From an uncultured Eubacteriales bacterium (GTDB taxonomy: Bacteria > Bacillota > Clostridia > Lachnospirales > Bianqueaceae): a stretch of DNA of 12,166 bases. A model generated the notes under the pieces. The model saw nothing but the letters and a program-made list of their open reading frames with translations. It ran no database searches and was not told the DNA's origin. The stretch is taken from the NCBI GenBank assembly GCA_902493345.1, contig CABUPM010000067.1, forward strand, positions 1 to 12,166. The letters run 5' to 3'. Below, piece after piece: positions 7,068 through 12,166 of the stretch (the first letter of the stretch is position 1; every line of letters begins with the position of its first letter). Both the position numbers and the translations under genes were made by a program.

Positions 7068-7286
7068 ATGCAGATCAGTGAAATCCATGGAGAATTTATC
7101 AAGCTGAATCAGTGGCTGAAAAAGGAAAATCTGGTGGAGAGCGGCGGAGAAGCCAATATCGCGATCGAAGAAGGACGGGTTAAGGTCAATGGCGAGACGG
7201 CGACGCAGCTTCGGAAAAAACTGCATCACGGCGATATCGTGACTGTAGAGGGTCGTGAGCCCTACGAGATCCGGGTGGTATCTTGA
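7068..7286 (+). CDS. yaaA: S4-domain RNA-binding protein YaaA
   Basis: A 72-residue protein consisting almost entirely of an S4-type RNA-binding domain (about residues 11-65), with the family pattern RVKVNGE (37-43), RKK, and HGDIVTVEG (54-62). YaaA-like proteins are small companions of dnaN and recF in Firmicutes; binding to RNA or ribosome-assembly intermediates is inferred from the fold. The ATG at 7068 has GGAAGGAAAG just upstream. Its TGA stop overlaps the TTG start of recF, so translation of the two is probably coupled. It is smaller than the limit of many gene finders, but its position and motif make it secure. Confidence 0.93.
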   Translation: MQISEIHGEFIKLNQWLKKENLVESGGEANIAIEEGRVKVNGETATQLRKKLHHGDIVTVEGREPYEIRVVS

Positions 7287-8380
7287 TCATCCGAGGGATA
7301 GAGCTGCGGAGTTTCCGCAACTATGGAGAGCTGTCCTTGGCGCTCTTTCCGGGAGTCAATGTGCTGATGGGAGATAACGCCCAGGGCAAAACCAATCTGC
7401 TGGAGGCGATCGGATATTGTTCGACGGGACGGAGCCACCGCACCTCGTATGACAGAGAGTGTATTCAGATCGGGCAGAGCGACGCGTTTATAAAAATCGA
7501 ATATGAGACCTGCCGTCCGGGCGGGAAGAGCAGGACGGATACGATTGAAATGCATCTGAGGCGCAGCGGCGCGAAGTCGGCGGCCATTAACCGGGTTCCG
7601 GCGCAGAAGATCAACGAGCTGTTCGGATGCATACATACGGTGCTGTTTTCTCCGGAAGACCTGTCGCTGATCAAAGAAGGTCCGGCCAAAAGGCGCCGTT
7701 TTATGGATATGGAAATCTGCCAGGTGGACAAGGTGTACCTGCATTATCTTCAGCAATATCAGATTCTGCTGCGGCAGCGCAACCAGCTTTTAAAAGACAT
7801 GGTGCGTAAGGGGACGGAGAAGGAGCTGGTCAGTGTCTACGATGAGCAGTTCGCGGAGTATGCCTGTCGGCTGATTCGCAGGAGACGCGAGTTCTTGGAG
7901 CAGTTGTCCCGGATCGCACCGAAAATTCATGAACAGATTACGGGAAATACCGAAAAAATTGAATTTTTGTATGAAGCCAACGCGCTGGAAAATCAAGAAC
8001 AGATCTTGCGGTCCCTGGAGCAGAATTTAGAACAGGATTTGCGGTTGGGCGTGACATCGGTCGGGCCGCATAGGGACGATATTGGAATCAAGATCAATGG
8101 GACGGATGTCCGGACCTACGGGTCGCAGGGACAGAAGAGAACAGCCGCGCTTTCCATGAAGCTGGCAGAGGTGGAAATGATGGAGGAGGAGACGGGACAG
8201 TCTCCGATTCTGCTGCTGGATGATGTGATGAGCGAGTTGGATGAAAACCGTCAGAAATTTTTGGTGGAGTGTATCGAAAAGCGTCAGACAGTGATCACCT
8301 GTACGGGTGTGGAGGACAGCATTCGGAGAATGAAAAACGCGCATATCTTTCATGTACAGGAAGGGAGAATCCAGCCATGA
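7283..8380 (+). CDS. recF: DNA replication and repair protein RecF
   Basis: RecF is an SMC/ABC-like ATPase that helps load RecA on gapped DNA with RecO and RecR and supports fork restart. Length 365 residues, near B. subtilis RecF (about 370). Seen: Walker A GDNAQGKT (30-37), an intervening coiled region with the RecF-typical LFSPEDLSLIKEGPAKRRRF (121-140), the ABC signature YGSQGQKR (279-286), and Walker B ILLLDDVMSELD (309-320). The start is TTG at 7283, giving MIIRGIELRSFRNY, exactly where RecF proteins begin; it overlaps the yaaA stop by 4 nt (TTGA). The stop overlaps the next gene by ATGA. In many relatives gyrB follows recF; here it does not. Confidence 0.97.
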   Translation: MIIRGIELRSFRNYGELSLALFPGVNVLMGDNAQGKTNLLEAIGYCSTGRSHRTSYDRECIQIGQSDAFIKIEYETCRPGGKSRTDTIEMHLRRSGAKSAAINRVPAQKINELFGCIHTVLFSPEDLSLIKEGPAKRRRFMDMEICQVDKVYLHYLQQYQILLRQRNQLLKDMVRKGTEKELVSVYDEQFAEYACRLIRRRREFLEQLSRIAPKIHEQITGNTEKIEFLYEANALENQEQILRSLEQNLEQDLRLGVTSVGPHRDDIGIKINGTDVRTYGSQGQKRTAALSMKLAEVEMMEEETGQSPILLLDDVMSELDENRQKFLVECIEKRQTVITCTGVEDSIRRMKNAHIFHVQEGRIQP

Positions 8381-8955
8381 ACTATCATTTTTTCGCCTAT
8401 ATGTCCCGGATGAAGTATATTAAGAGATGGGGACTGATGCGCAACGGGCGGGAAGAAAATATTCAGGAGCACAGTCTTCAGACGGCGATGATCGCGCATT
8501 GTCTCGCGCTGATCCATAACCGGGTGCTGGGACTGGAAGAGGTGGACGCGGAGCATATCATGGCGATCGCGATGTATCACGAGACTTCGGAAGTTCTGAC
8601 AGGAGATCTGGCGACACCGATCAAGTACTTCAATCCCAAGATCAAAGACGCTTATAAAGAGATCGAGCATATTGCCAATGAGAAGTTGCTGCAGATGATT
8701 CCGGACGAGCTGCGCCCGGAATATGAAAAGCTGATCTCAAGGTATTCACCAGAAGAATATGTGCTGGTCAAGGCGGCGGATAAGATCTGCGCCTGGCTGA
8801 AGTGCCTGGAAGAGATCAAGAGCGGGAACGCGGAGTTTCGGGAGGCGGGTAGCAGCATAAAACGGGAGATTCATCAGATGCGGCTGCCGGAAGTGGAGTA
8901 TTTTTTGGAAAACTTCGGAAAAAGTTTTGAGCTGTCGCTGGATGAGCTGGAATAG
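8377..8955 (+). CDS. YfbR-type 5'-deoxynucleotidase, HD-like with His-Glu motif
   Basis: A 192-residue protein closely resembling E. coli YfbR, which hydrolyses deoxynucleoside 5'-monophosphates to nucleosides and so helps shape the dNTP pool. Shared text includes FFAYMSRMKYIKRWGLMRN, ENIQEHSLQ, SEVLTGDLATPIKYFN and LVKAADKICAWLKCLEE. Substrate-binding Arg17-Trp18 and metal ligands His32, His68 and Asp135 are kept. The key Asp following His68 is replaced by Glu69 (YHET, where E. coli has YHDA). Downstream Glu72 and Asp77 are retained. Glu may still bind metal, with altered metal choice or rate, but this is inference. The ATG at 8377 overlaps the recF stop (ATGA), implying translational coupling. 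Gene placement in the initiation operon suits a nucleotide-pool role. Confidence 0.92.
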   Translation: MNYHFFAYMSRMKYIKRWGLMRNGREENIQEHSLQTAMIAHCLALIHNRVLGLEEVDAEHIMAIAMYHETSEVLTGDLATPIKYFNPKIKDAYKEIEHIANEKLLQMIPDELRPEYEKLISRYSPEEYVLVKAADKICAWLKCLEEIKSGNAEFREAGSSIKREIHQMRLPEVEYFLENFGKSFELSLDELE

Positions 8956-8987
8956 GAAAATTTTCTGAGGAAATTTATGAAAAAAGC

Positions 8988-9016
8988 TTGACGAAAAGTT
9001 GGGAATCTCATATAAT
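8988..9016 (+). promoter_or_regulatory. Sigma-A promoter of the rpmH-rnpA operon
   Basis: TTGACG (8988-8993), a 17-nt spacer, and perfect TATAAT (9011-9016). Predicted transcription start is near 9023, about 95 nt before rpmH. No terminator is evident between the deoxynucleotidase stop at 8955 and this promoter, so some read-through from recF is possible. Confidence 0.9.
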
Positions 9017-9041
9017 CTGAAATAGTGCTCTAAAATTTTGT

Positions 9042-9082
9042 GCCGGTTTTTCCGGCGTGTGCGGGAATTTTTTTCGCCCCGC
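9042..9082 (+). promoter_or_regulatory. Structured rpmH leader with competing hairpins
   Basis: Three overlapping foldings are visible. Hairpin 1: GCCGG-TTTTT-CCGGC (9042-9056). Hairpin 2: TTCC and GC pair with GC and GGAA across a G-G mismatch with loop GTGT (9050-9067), followed by seven T (9068-9074), which is terminator-like but weak. Hairpin 3: GCGGG (9061-9065) with CCCGC (9078-9082). Hairpin 2 shares bases with both others, as in attenuators. Regulation is inference. Confidence 0.45.
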
Positions 9083-9118
9083 AAGGTATGAATTTGATTA
9101 AAGGAGGTGCAGCACGCC

Positions 9119-9253
9119 ATGAATACGACTTTTAATCCCAAGACCAAGCAGCGCAAGAGGGAGCATGGTTTTATGAAGAGAATGGCTACTTCTAACGGAC
9201 GCAAGGTTCTGTCCAGAAGAAGAGCTAAGGGACGCAAGGTTCTGTCAGCGTAA
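9119..9253 (+). CDS. rpmH: 50S ribosomal protein L34
   Basis: A 44-residue, very basic protein reading MNTTFNPKTKQRKREHGFMK at its start and ending in GRRRAKGRK-like text (SRRRAKGRKVLSA). This is the standard length and pattern of bacterial L34, a small component of the large ribosomal subunit. AAGGAGGT at 9101-9108 is the ribosome site; spacing to the ATG is 11 nt. It has its own strong promoter and a structured leader, and it precedes rnpA as in most bacteria. A 17-bp exact direct repeat encodes the two GRKVLS copies (9197-9213 and 9230-9246). Confidence 0.97.
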   Translation: MNTTFNPKTKQRKREHGFMKRMATSNGRKVLSRRRAKGRKVLSA

Positions 9254-9288
9254 GGAATGGGCTGTGCCTTTGGTGCGGCATTATGGAA

Positions 9289-9309
9289 GCCGCCGGTATT
9301 CCCGGCGGC
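9289..9309 (+). other. GC-rich hairpin between rpmH and rnpA
   Basis: GCCGCCGG (9289-9296), loop TATTC, CCGGCGGC (9302-9309): a perfect 8-bp, all-GC stem. No T-tract follows, so full termination is unlikely. It may mark an mRNA processing or stability boundary that keeps rpmH message higher than rnpA message (inference). Confidence 0.65.
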
Positions 9310-9345
9310 AAACCTTATGTTTTCAGAGAAAGATTGGGGCAAAAA

Positions 9346-9693
9346 ATGATCCAAAGTCTTAAAAATCCTCAGTTTCGTACAGTGTACGGCAAGGGAAAAT
9401 CCAAGTCAGACAAATATCTGGTCATGTATATCTATCCAAACGGTCTTGAGCAAAATCGTCTGGGGATTACGGTCAGTAAAAAAAACGGAAATAGTGTCGT
9501 CAGAAGCCGGCTGAAGAGGATCATTAAAGAGGCCTACCGTTTACAGCAACATCGTTTTGTGTCAGGATACGATATAGTCATTATAGCCCGCAACGCTTCT
9601 ATCGATCAGAAGAGCACACAGATGGAAAAATCCGTTTTGAGGCTTGCGGAGAAGTTTCACATTTTGAAGGCAGAAAACAGGGTCGGTGAGTAA
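9346..9693 (+). CDS. rnpA: Ribonuclease P protein component
   Basis: RnpA is the protein subunit of RNase P, which with its catalytic RNA removes 5' leaders from tRNA precursors. The 115-residue length is typical. Seen: the SLKNPQFRTVYGKGKS entry helix (4-19), RLGITVSKKNGNSVVRSRLKR (38-58) containing the conserved basic RNA-binding motif RxRxKR-like RSRLKR (53-58), and SGYDIVIIARN (73-83). The ATG at 9346 aligns with the usual family start; an in-frame ATG at 9283 would translate through the GC hairpin and has no ribosome site. The ribosome site here is weak (GGGG about six bases upstream), which suggests lower translation than rpmH. Its end lies 4 nt before the chosen yidD start. Confidence 0.96.
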   Translation: MIQSLKNPQFRTVYGKGKSKSDKYLVMYIYPNGLEQNRLGITVSKKNGNSVVRSRLKRIIKEAYRLQQHRFVSGYDIVIIARNASIDQKSTQMEKSVLRLAEKFHILKAENRVGE

Positions 9694-9697
9694 GATG

Positions 9698-9907
9698 ATG
9701 AAAAAAGCTCTGCTAGGCGGTATTCGCTTCTATCAGCAGGCAATCTCTCCTTACAAGAGACAGTGCTGCCGGTTTTATCCCACCTGTTCGCATTACGCGG
9801 CGGAGGCAGTGGAGAAATACGGAGCAAGAAAAGGAACGTATCTTGCGGTACGCAGGATACTGAAGTGCCACCCGTTTCATGAGGGCGGATATGATCCGGT
9901 TCCATGA
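9698..9907 (+). CDS. yidD: Membrane protein insertion efficiency factor YidD
   Basis: A 69-residue small protein with the full YidD pattern: IRFYQQAISPYKRQCCRFYP (9-28), PTCSHYA (28-34), and LKCHPFHEGGYDPVP (55-69), with conserved cysteines Cys24, Cys30 and Cys57. YidD is thought to assist YidC in inserting inner-membrane proteins and associates with the membrane through an amphipathic N-terminal helix. Three starts are possible: GTG 9686, ATG 9695 and ATG 9698. The last matches the usual MKK start and lies 7 nt after GGTGAG (9685-9690), so it is preferred. It sits between rnpA and yidC, the conserved order. Confidence 0.94.
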   Translation: MKKALLGGIRFYQQAISPYKRQCCRFYPTCSHYAAEAVEKYGARKGTYLAVRRILKCHPFHEGGYDPVP

Positions 9908-9939
9908 ATCAATGCCTTTGAAAGAGAGGAGTTATTGAT

Positions 9940-11175
9940 TTGGATTTTGTCTTTTTAGCACAGACAACCAACTTTATCCTGAAGCCATTGGCATGGCTGT
10001 TCAGCTTTGTAATCGATATTATCTACAACGGCGTGGTTTCGTTGACAACGGTGAATGCTCTGGGCATTACCATCATTCTTTTTACACTCATCATGCGGGT
10101 AATTCTGTTCCCGCTGACATTGAAGCAGCAGCGTTCCACTAGAAAGACGCAGCGCCTTCAGCCGAAGGTTCAGAGAATTCAGGATAAGTATAAAAATAAA
10201 ACAGACCCGGAATCCACAAGAATGATGCAGATGGAGATCAACGATCTCTATAAGGAGAATAAGACAAGCCCGTTCAGCGGCTGTCTTCCGATGCTGATTC
10301 AGCTGCCGATCATTTTTGTATTGTTTGAGATTCTGCGGAATCTGGCGTTTTACATCACCGATTACGGTAATATGTTCAATACTTTGACAACGCAGGTAAT
10401 GAATCTTCCGGAATATCAGACGATTCTGCAGGATAACTTTGCGGATGTCATCAAGTCCCTGCAGGAATTTGACATCACTACTTTTGATTCCATCAAAGAT
10501 CTGCTTGCGCATTTTACCATGACGAACTGGAGTCAGTTCTATGAGTTGGTTCCTACTCTGGGTTCCAATGTAGATTTTACTTCGATAGTAGAGACGACGC
10601 AGCAACTGAACTCTTTTATCGGATTCAATCTGACAGAGAACGCGGGATTGGCTTTTCCGGGAATCATCTGGCCGATCATTGCAGGCGGTACGACATGGCT
10701 GCAGTCCTTCCTGATGACTAAGGCCAATGACAGAAGAACGGCCGCGGCCGGCGGAGATCCTAAGTCCAGCCAGAATCAGACCATGAAGACCATGAATCTG
10801 ATTTTCCCGTTTATGACAGCGTTTTTTGTTGTAACGATGCCTTTGGGTATCGGACTGTACTGGATCGCGGGTAATATCTTCAGTATTCTGCAGCAGTTCC
10901 TGGTAGACAGCATTGTTGACAAGGAAGAATATAAGCAGGCTCTGGAAAGAAAGCGTGAGCTGGAAGAGAAGAGACGCTTGAAAGAGATGGCTCGTTCCAA
11001 TATCGATAAGCGTACCGGCAAGAGGATCGGAACGGCAGAATCCGCGATGGTCCGCAGCAGTATGGCAGGAAACAGGAAGGCAGCGACGAATAAGCGGATT
11101 GAGAGTTCCAAGGAAAATGTCCAGGAGCAGGAGAAGAATCCGCAGGAAAACACTTCTGAGAAGTCTGAGTCATAA
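9940..11175 (+). CDS. yidC: Membrane protein insertase YidC/Oxa1 family
   Basis: YidC inserts and folds membrane proteins, alone or with SecYEG. This 411-residue form is longer than B. subtilis SpoIIIJ (about 260). Hydrophobic segments lie near 12-35, 41-60, 116-138, 238-258, 286-302 and 303-323. The groove arginine is Arg53 in LIMRVILFPLT, followed by the cytoplasmic coiled hairpin (about 62-110). An insertion of roughly 95 residues (140-235) lies between the third and fourth hydrophobic segments, probably outside the membrane. A basic, charged tail runs from about 328 to 411. No lipobox cysteine is visible at the N-terminus, unlike many Gram-positive homologues. The start is TTG at 9940, with AGGAG 8 nt upstream. 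It is followed by jag after 14 nt. Confidence 0.96.
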   Translation: MDFVFLAQTTNFILKPLAWLFSFVIDIIYNGVVSLTTVNALGITIILFTLIMRVILFPLTLKQQRSTRKTQRLQPKVQRIQDKYKNKTDPESTRMMQMEINDLYKENKTSPFSGCLPMLIQLPIIFVLFEILRNLAFYITDYGNMFNTLTTQVMNLPEYQTILQDNFADVIKSLQEFDITTFDSIKDLLAHFTMTNWSQFYELVPTLGSNVDFTSIVETTQQLNSFIGFNLTENAGLAFPGIIWPIIAGGTTWLQSFLMTKANDRRTAAAGGDPKSSQNQTMKTMNLIFPFMTAFFVVTMPLGIGLYWIAGNIFSILQQFLVDSIVDKEEYKQALERKRELEEKRRLKEMARSNIDKRTGKRIGTAESAMVRSSMAGNRKAATNKRIESSKENVQEQEKNPQENTSEKSES

Positions 11176-11189
11176 CAGGAGACAAATTT

Positions 11190-12044
11190 ATGAGATATGT
11201 AGAAACAAGCGGAAAAACAGTAGACGACGCGATTACCGCAGCGTTGCTTGAGTTGGGACTGCCCAGCGAGCAGGTAGATATTGAGATTCTGCAGGAGAGT
11301 TCCAAGGGAGTACTTGGAATCTTCGGCGCCAAAGAAGCCAGAATCCGCGCGACTGCCAAGGCTGTTCCCGTAGAAGAAGAGCTTTTCTCTGAAAAGGTAG
11401 AAGAGCCTGTCAAGGAAGAAGTAAAGCCTGTACAGCAGGAAAAGGCACAGCCGGAAACTCCGTATGTGATGGATACGCTGGTTGAGGACAGACTGGCGGC
11501 CGCCAGAGCAAAGGCTGAAGCACAGGCACAGGCAGAAGCCGCTAAGGAGCCTGTAGAATACAGCGAGGACGCGAAGATCGCGCAGGAAGCCGCGATCGAG
11601 TTCCTGATCCCGGTTCTGAAGAAAATGGGTGTGGAAGCGGAGATTACCGGTGAGATGGAAGAGGCCGATGTTCTGAAGCTGGATATCCAGGGACAGGGCC
11701 TGGGAGTGATCATCGGTAAGCGCGGCAATACGCTGGATTCTCTGCAGTATCTGACAGCTTTGATCGCCAATAAGAAAACACAGGAACATATCAAGATCAA
11801 GCTGGACGCGGAGAACTACCGTGAAAAGAGAAAGCAGACGCTGGAGAAGCTGGCGATCAATCTGGCCAAGAAGGTACGTAAGACGAACCGCCGTGTGGCT
11901 CTGGAGCCGATGAATCCTTATGAAAGAAGAATCATTCATTCGGTACTGCAGTCATTTGACGGGGTTGAGACCCACAGCGAAGGCGAAGAGCCCTTCCGCA
12001 AGGTCGTCATCAGTCCGGTCAGAGGAAACTATCATCGCAAGTAA
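11190..12044 (+). CDS. jag: RNA-binding protein Jag (KhpB)
   Basis: Jag/KhpB is a cytoplasmic KH-R3H RNA-binding protein that in Gram-positive bacteria partners with KhpA and influences cell-wall and division genes after transcription. Length 284. Domains: Jag-N (about 1-52, with SSKGVLGIFGAKEARI), a charged Glu/Lys/Ala-rich linker (about 60-125) with AEAQAQAEAA, a KH domain (about 128-208) with the GKRG loop at 176-179 in LGVIIGKRGNTLDSLQYL, and an R3H domain (about 215-280) with Arg246 and His250 in YERRIIH. The ATG at 11190 has AGGAG 8 nt upstream. The order yidC-jag-mnmE is widely conserved. A terminator-like hairpin follows its stop. Confidence 0.96.
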   Translation: MRYVETSGKTVDDAITAALLELGLPSEQVDIEILQESSKGVLGIFGAKEARIRATAKAVPVEEELFSEKVEEPVKEEVKPVQQEKAQPETPYVMDTLVEDRLAAARAKAEAQAQAEAAKEPVEYSEDAKIAQEAAIEFLIPVLKKMGVEAEITGEMEEADVLKLDIQGQGLGVIIGKRGNTLDSLQYLTALIANKKTQEHIKIKLDAENYREKRKQTLEKLAINLAKKVRKTNRRVALEPMNPYERRIIHSVLQSFDGVETHSEGEEPFRKVVISPVRGNYHRK

Positions 12045-12067
12045 TACGGAATATACCAAAGAAAAAG

Positions 12068-12104
12068 GCCGGACAAATCGTGAAGGGGTTTGTCCGGCTG
12101 TTTT
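12068..12104 (+). terminator. Terminator-like hairpin between jag and mnmE
   Basis: GCCGGACAAA (12068-12077) pairs perfectly with TTTGTCCGGC (12089-12098) around an 11-nt loop, followed by TGTTTT. It has a strong 10-bp stem but a short, interrupted T-tract, so it may terminate only partly. The mnmE ribosome site starts six bases further on, leaving no room for a new promoter. Confidence 0.75.
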
Positions 12105-12123
12105 GTAAGAGGAGGCGGCGTCC

Positions 12124-12166
12124 ATGGATTGGCAGGATACGATCGCGGCTGTCGCGACACCGATCG
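12124..12166 (+). CDS. mnmE: tRNA modification GTPase MnmE, 5' end only
   Basis: Only 14 codons are visible, MDWQDTIAAVATPI. The DTIAAVATP text matches the start of MnmE (TrmE), the GTPase that with MnmG makes the 5-carboxymethylaminomethyl-type modification of wobble uridine in tRNA. AGGAGG at 12110-12115 lies 8 nt before the ATG. Position directly after jag supports the call. The rest lies beyond the right edge. Confidence 0.85.
   Translation, partial: MDWQDTIAAVATPI

Noticed and set aside
8956..8987. Possible terminator after the deoxynucleotidase gene
   Set aside because: Only short AAATTT-type repeats without a GC stem are present, too weak for an intrinsic terminator.
9283..9345. Longer rnpA beginning at ATG 9283
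   Set aside because: The extension encodes the GC hairpin, has no ribosome site, and is absent from the usual RnpA pattern, which begins near residue MIQSLKN.
10776..11939. Long minus-strand open frame opposite yidC and jag
   Set aside because: Composition (Leu, Phe, Ser, Arg-rich) and position opposite two conserved genes mark it as a chance open frame.
1..12166. CRISPR arrays, tRNA or rRNA genes, insertion sequences, prophage genes, parS sites
   Set aside because: None was seen on either strand; all long stretches are explained by the listed genes and the origin.

Overview
This window is the chromosomal replication origin of a low-to-medium GC Gram-positive bacterium, most likely a member of the Clostridia and probably Lachnospiraceae-like. 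That placement is inferred from protein character (DnaA, L34, RnpA, YidD, an L-fucose-isomerase-like enzyme next to a DUF4867 protein), from strong AGGAGG ribosome sites, and from sigma-A promoters near TTGACA-N17-TATAAT. No taxonomic marker such as 16S rRNA is present.

Left arm (1-4040, all minus strand): four closely spaced genes transcribed away from the origin. In transcription order they are a DUF4867 cupin-like protein, an L-fucose/L-arabinose isomerase-family enzyme, a two-domain SGNH/GDSL esterase, and a MoxR-type AAA+ ATPase cut by the left edge. They look like one operon with a well-formed promoter at 4075-4103. The first three suggest carbohydrate processing. A strong hairpin with a GCGA tetraloop sits between the isomerase and esterase genes.

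Origin (4041-5949): the operon promoter and the dnaA promoter are divergent and have directly abutting -35 boxes, covered by one 17-bp perfect palindrome. DnaA-box clusters lie on both sides of dnaA. Between dnaA and dnaN lie a box, a GC cluster, a run of TAC/TAT trinucleotides (DnaA-trio-like) and an AT-rich stretch, which together look like the basal unwinding site. The G/C strand bias appears to flip between dnaA and dnaN, in agreement.

Right arm (5950-12166, all plus strand): dnaN, yaaA (S4 domain), recF and a YfbR-type 5'-deoxynucleotidase, tightly packed with ATGA/TTGA overlaps. A new sigma-A promoter and structured leader follow, then rpmH, rnpA, yidD, yidC, jag (khpB), a terminator-like hairpin, and the first codons of mnmE. 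The genes cover initiation (DnaA), the sliding clamp (DnaN), gap repair (RecF), nucleotide-pool cleaning (YfbR-like), ribosome and RNase P maturation (L34, RnpA), membrane protein insertion (YidD, YidC), RNA binding (Jag) and tRNA modification (MnmE).

The unusual points are the layout and the control elements. The rpmH-mnmE block, which in many Firmicutes lies on the other side of dnaA and diverges from it, is here downstream of recF in the same direction. No gyrB follows recF. A sugar operon occupies the place where rpmH would diverge from dnaA. The YfbR-like protein carries His-Glu instead of the family's His-Asp metal motif. I found no clearly undescribed multi-gene system; the best candidates for new biology are the shared dnaA/sugar-operon promoter, the rpmH leader, and the His-Glu deoxynucleotidase.
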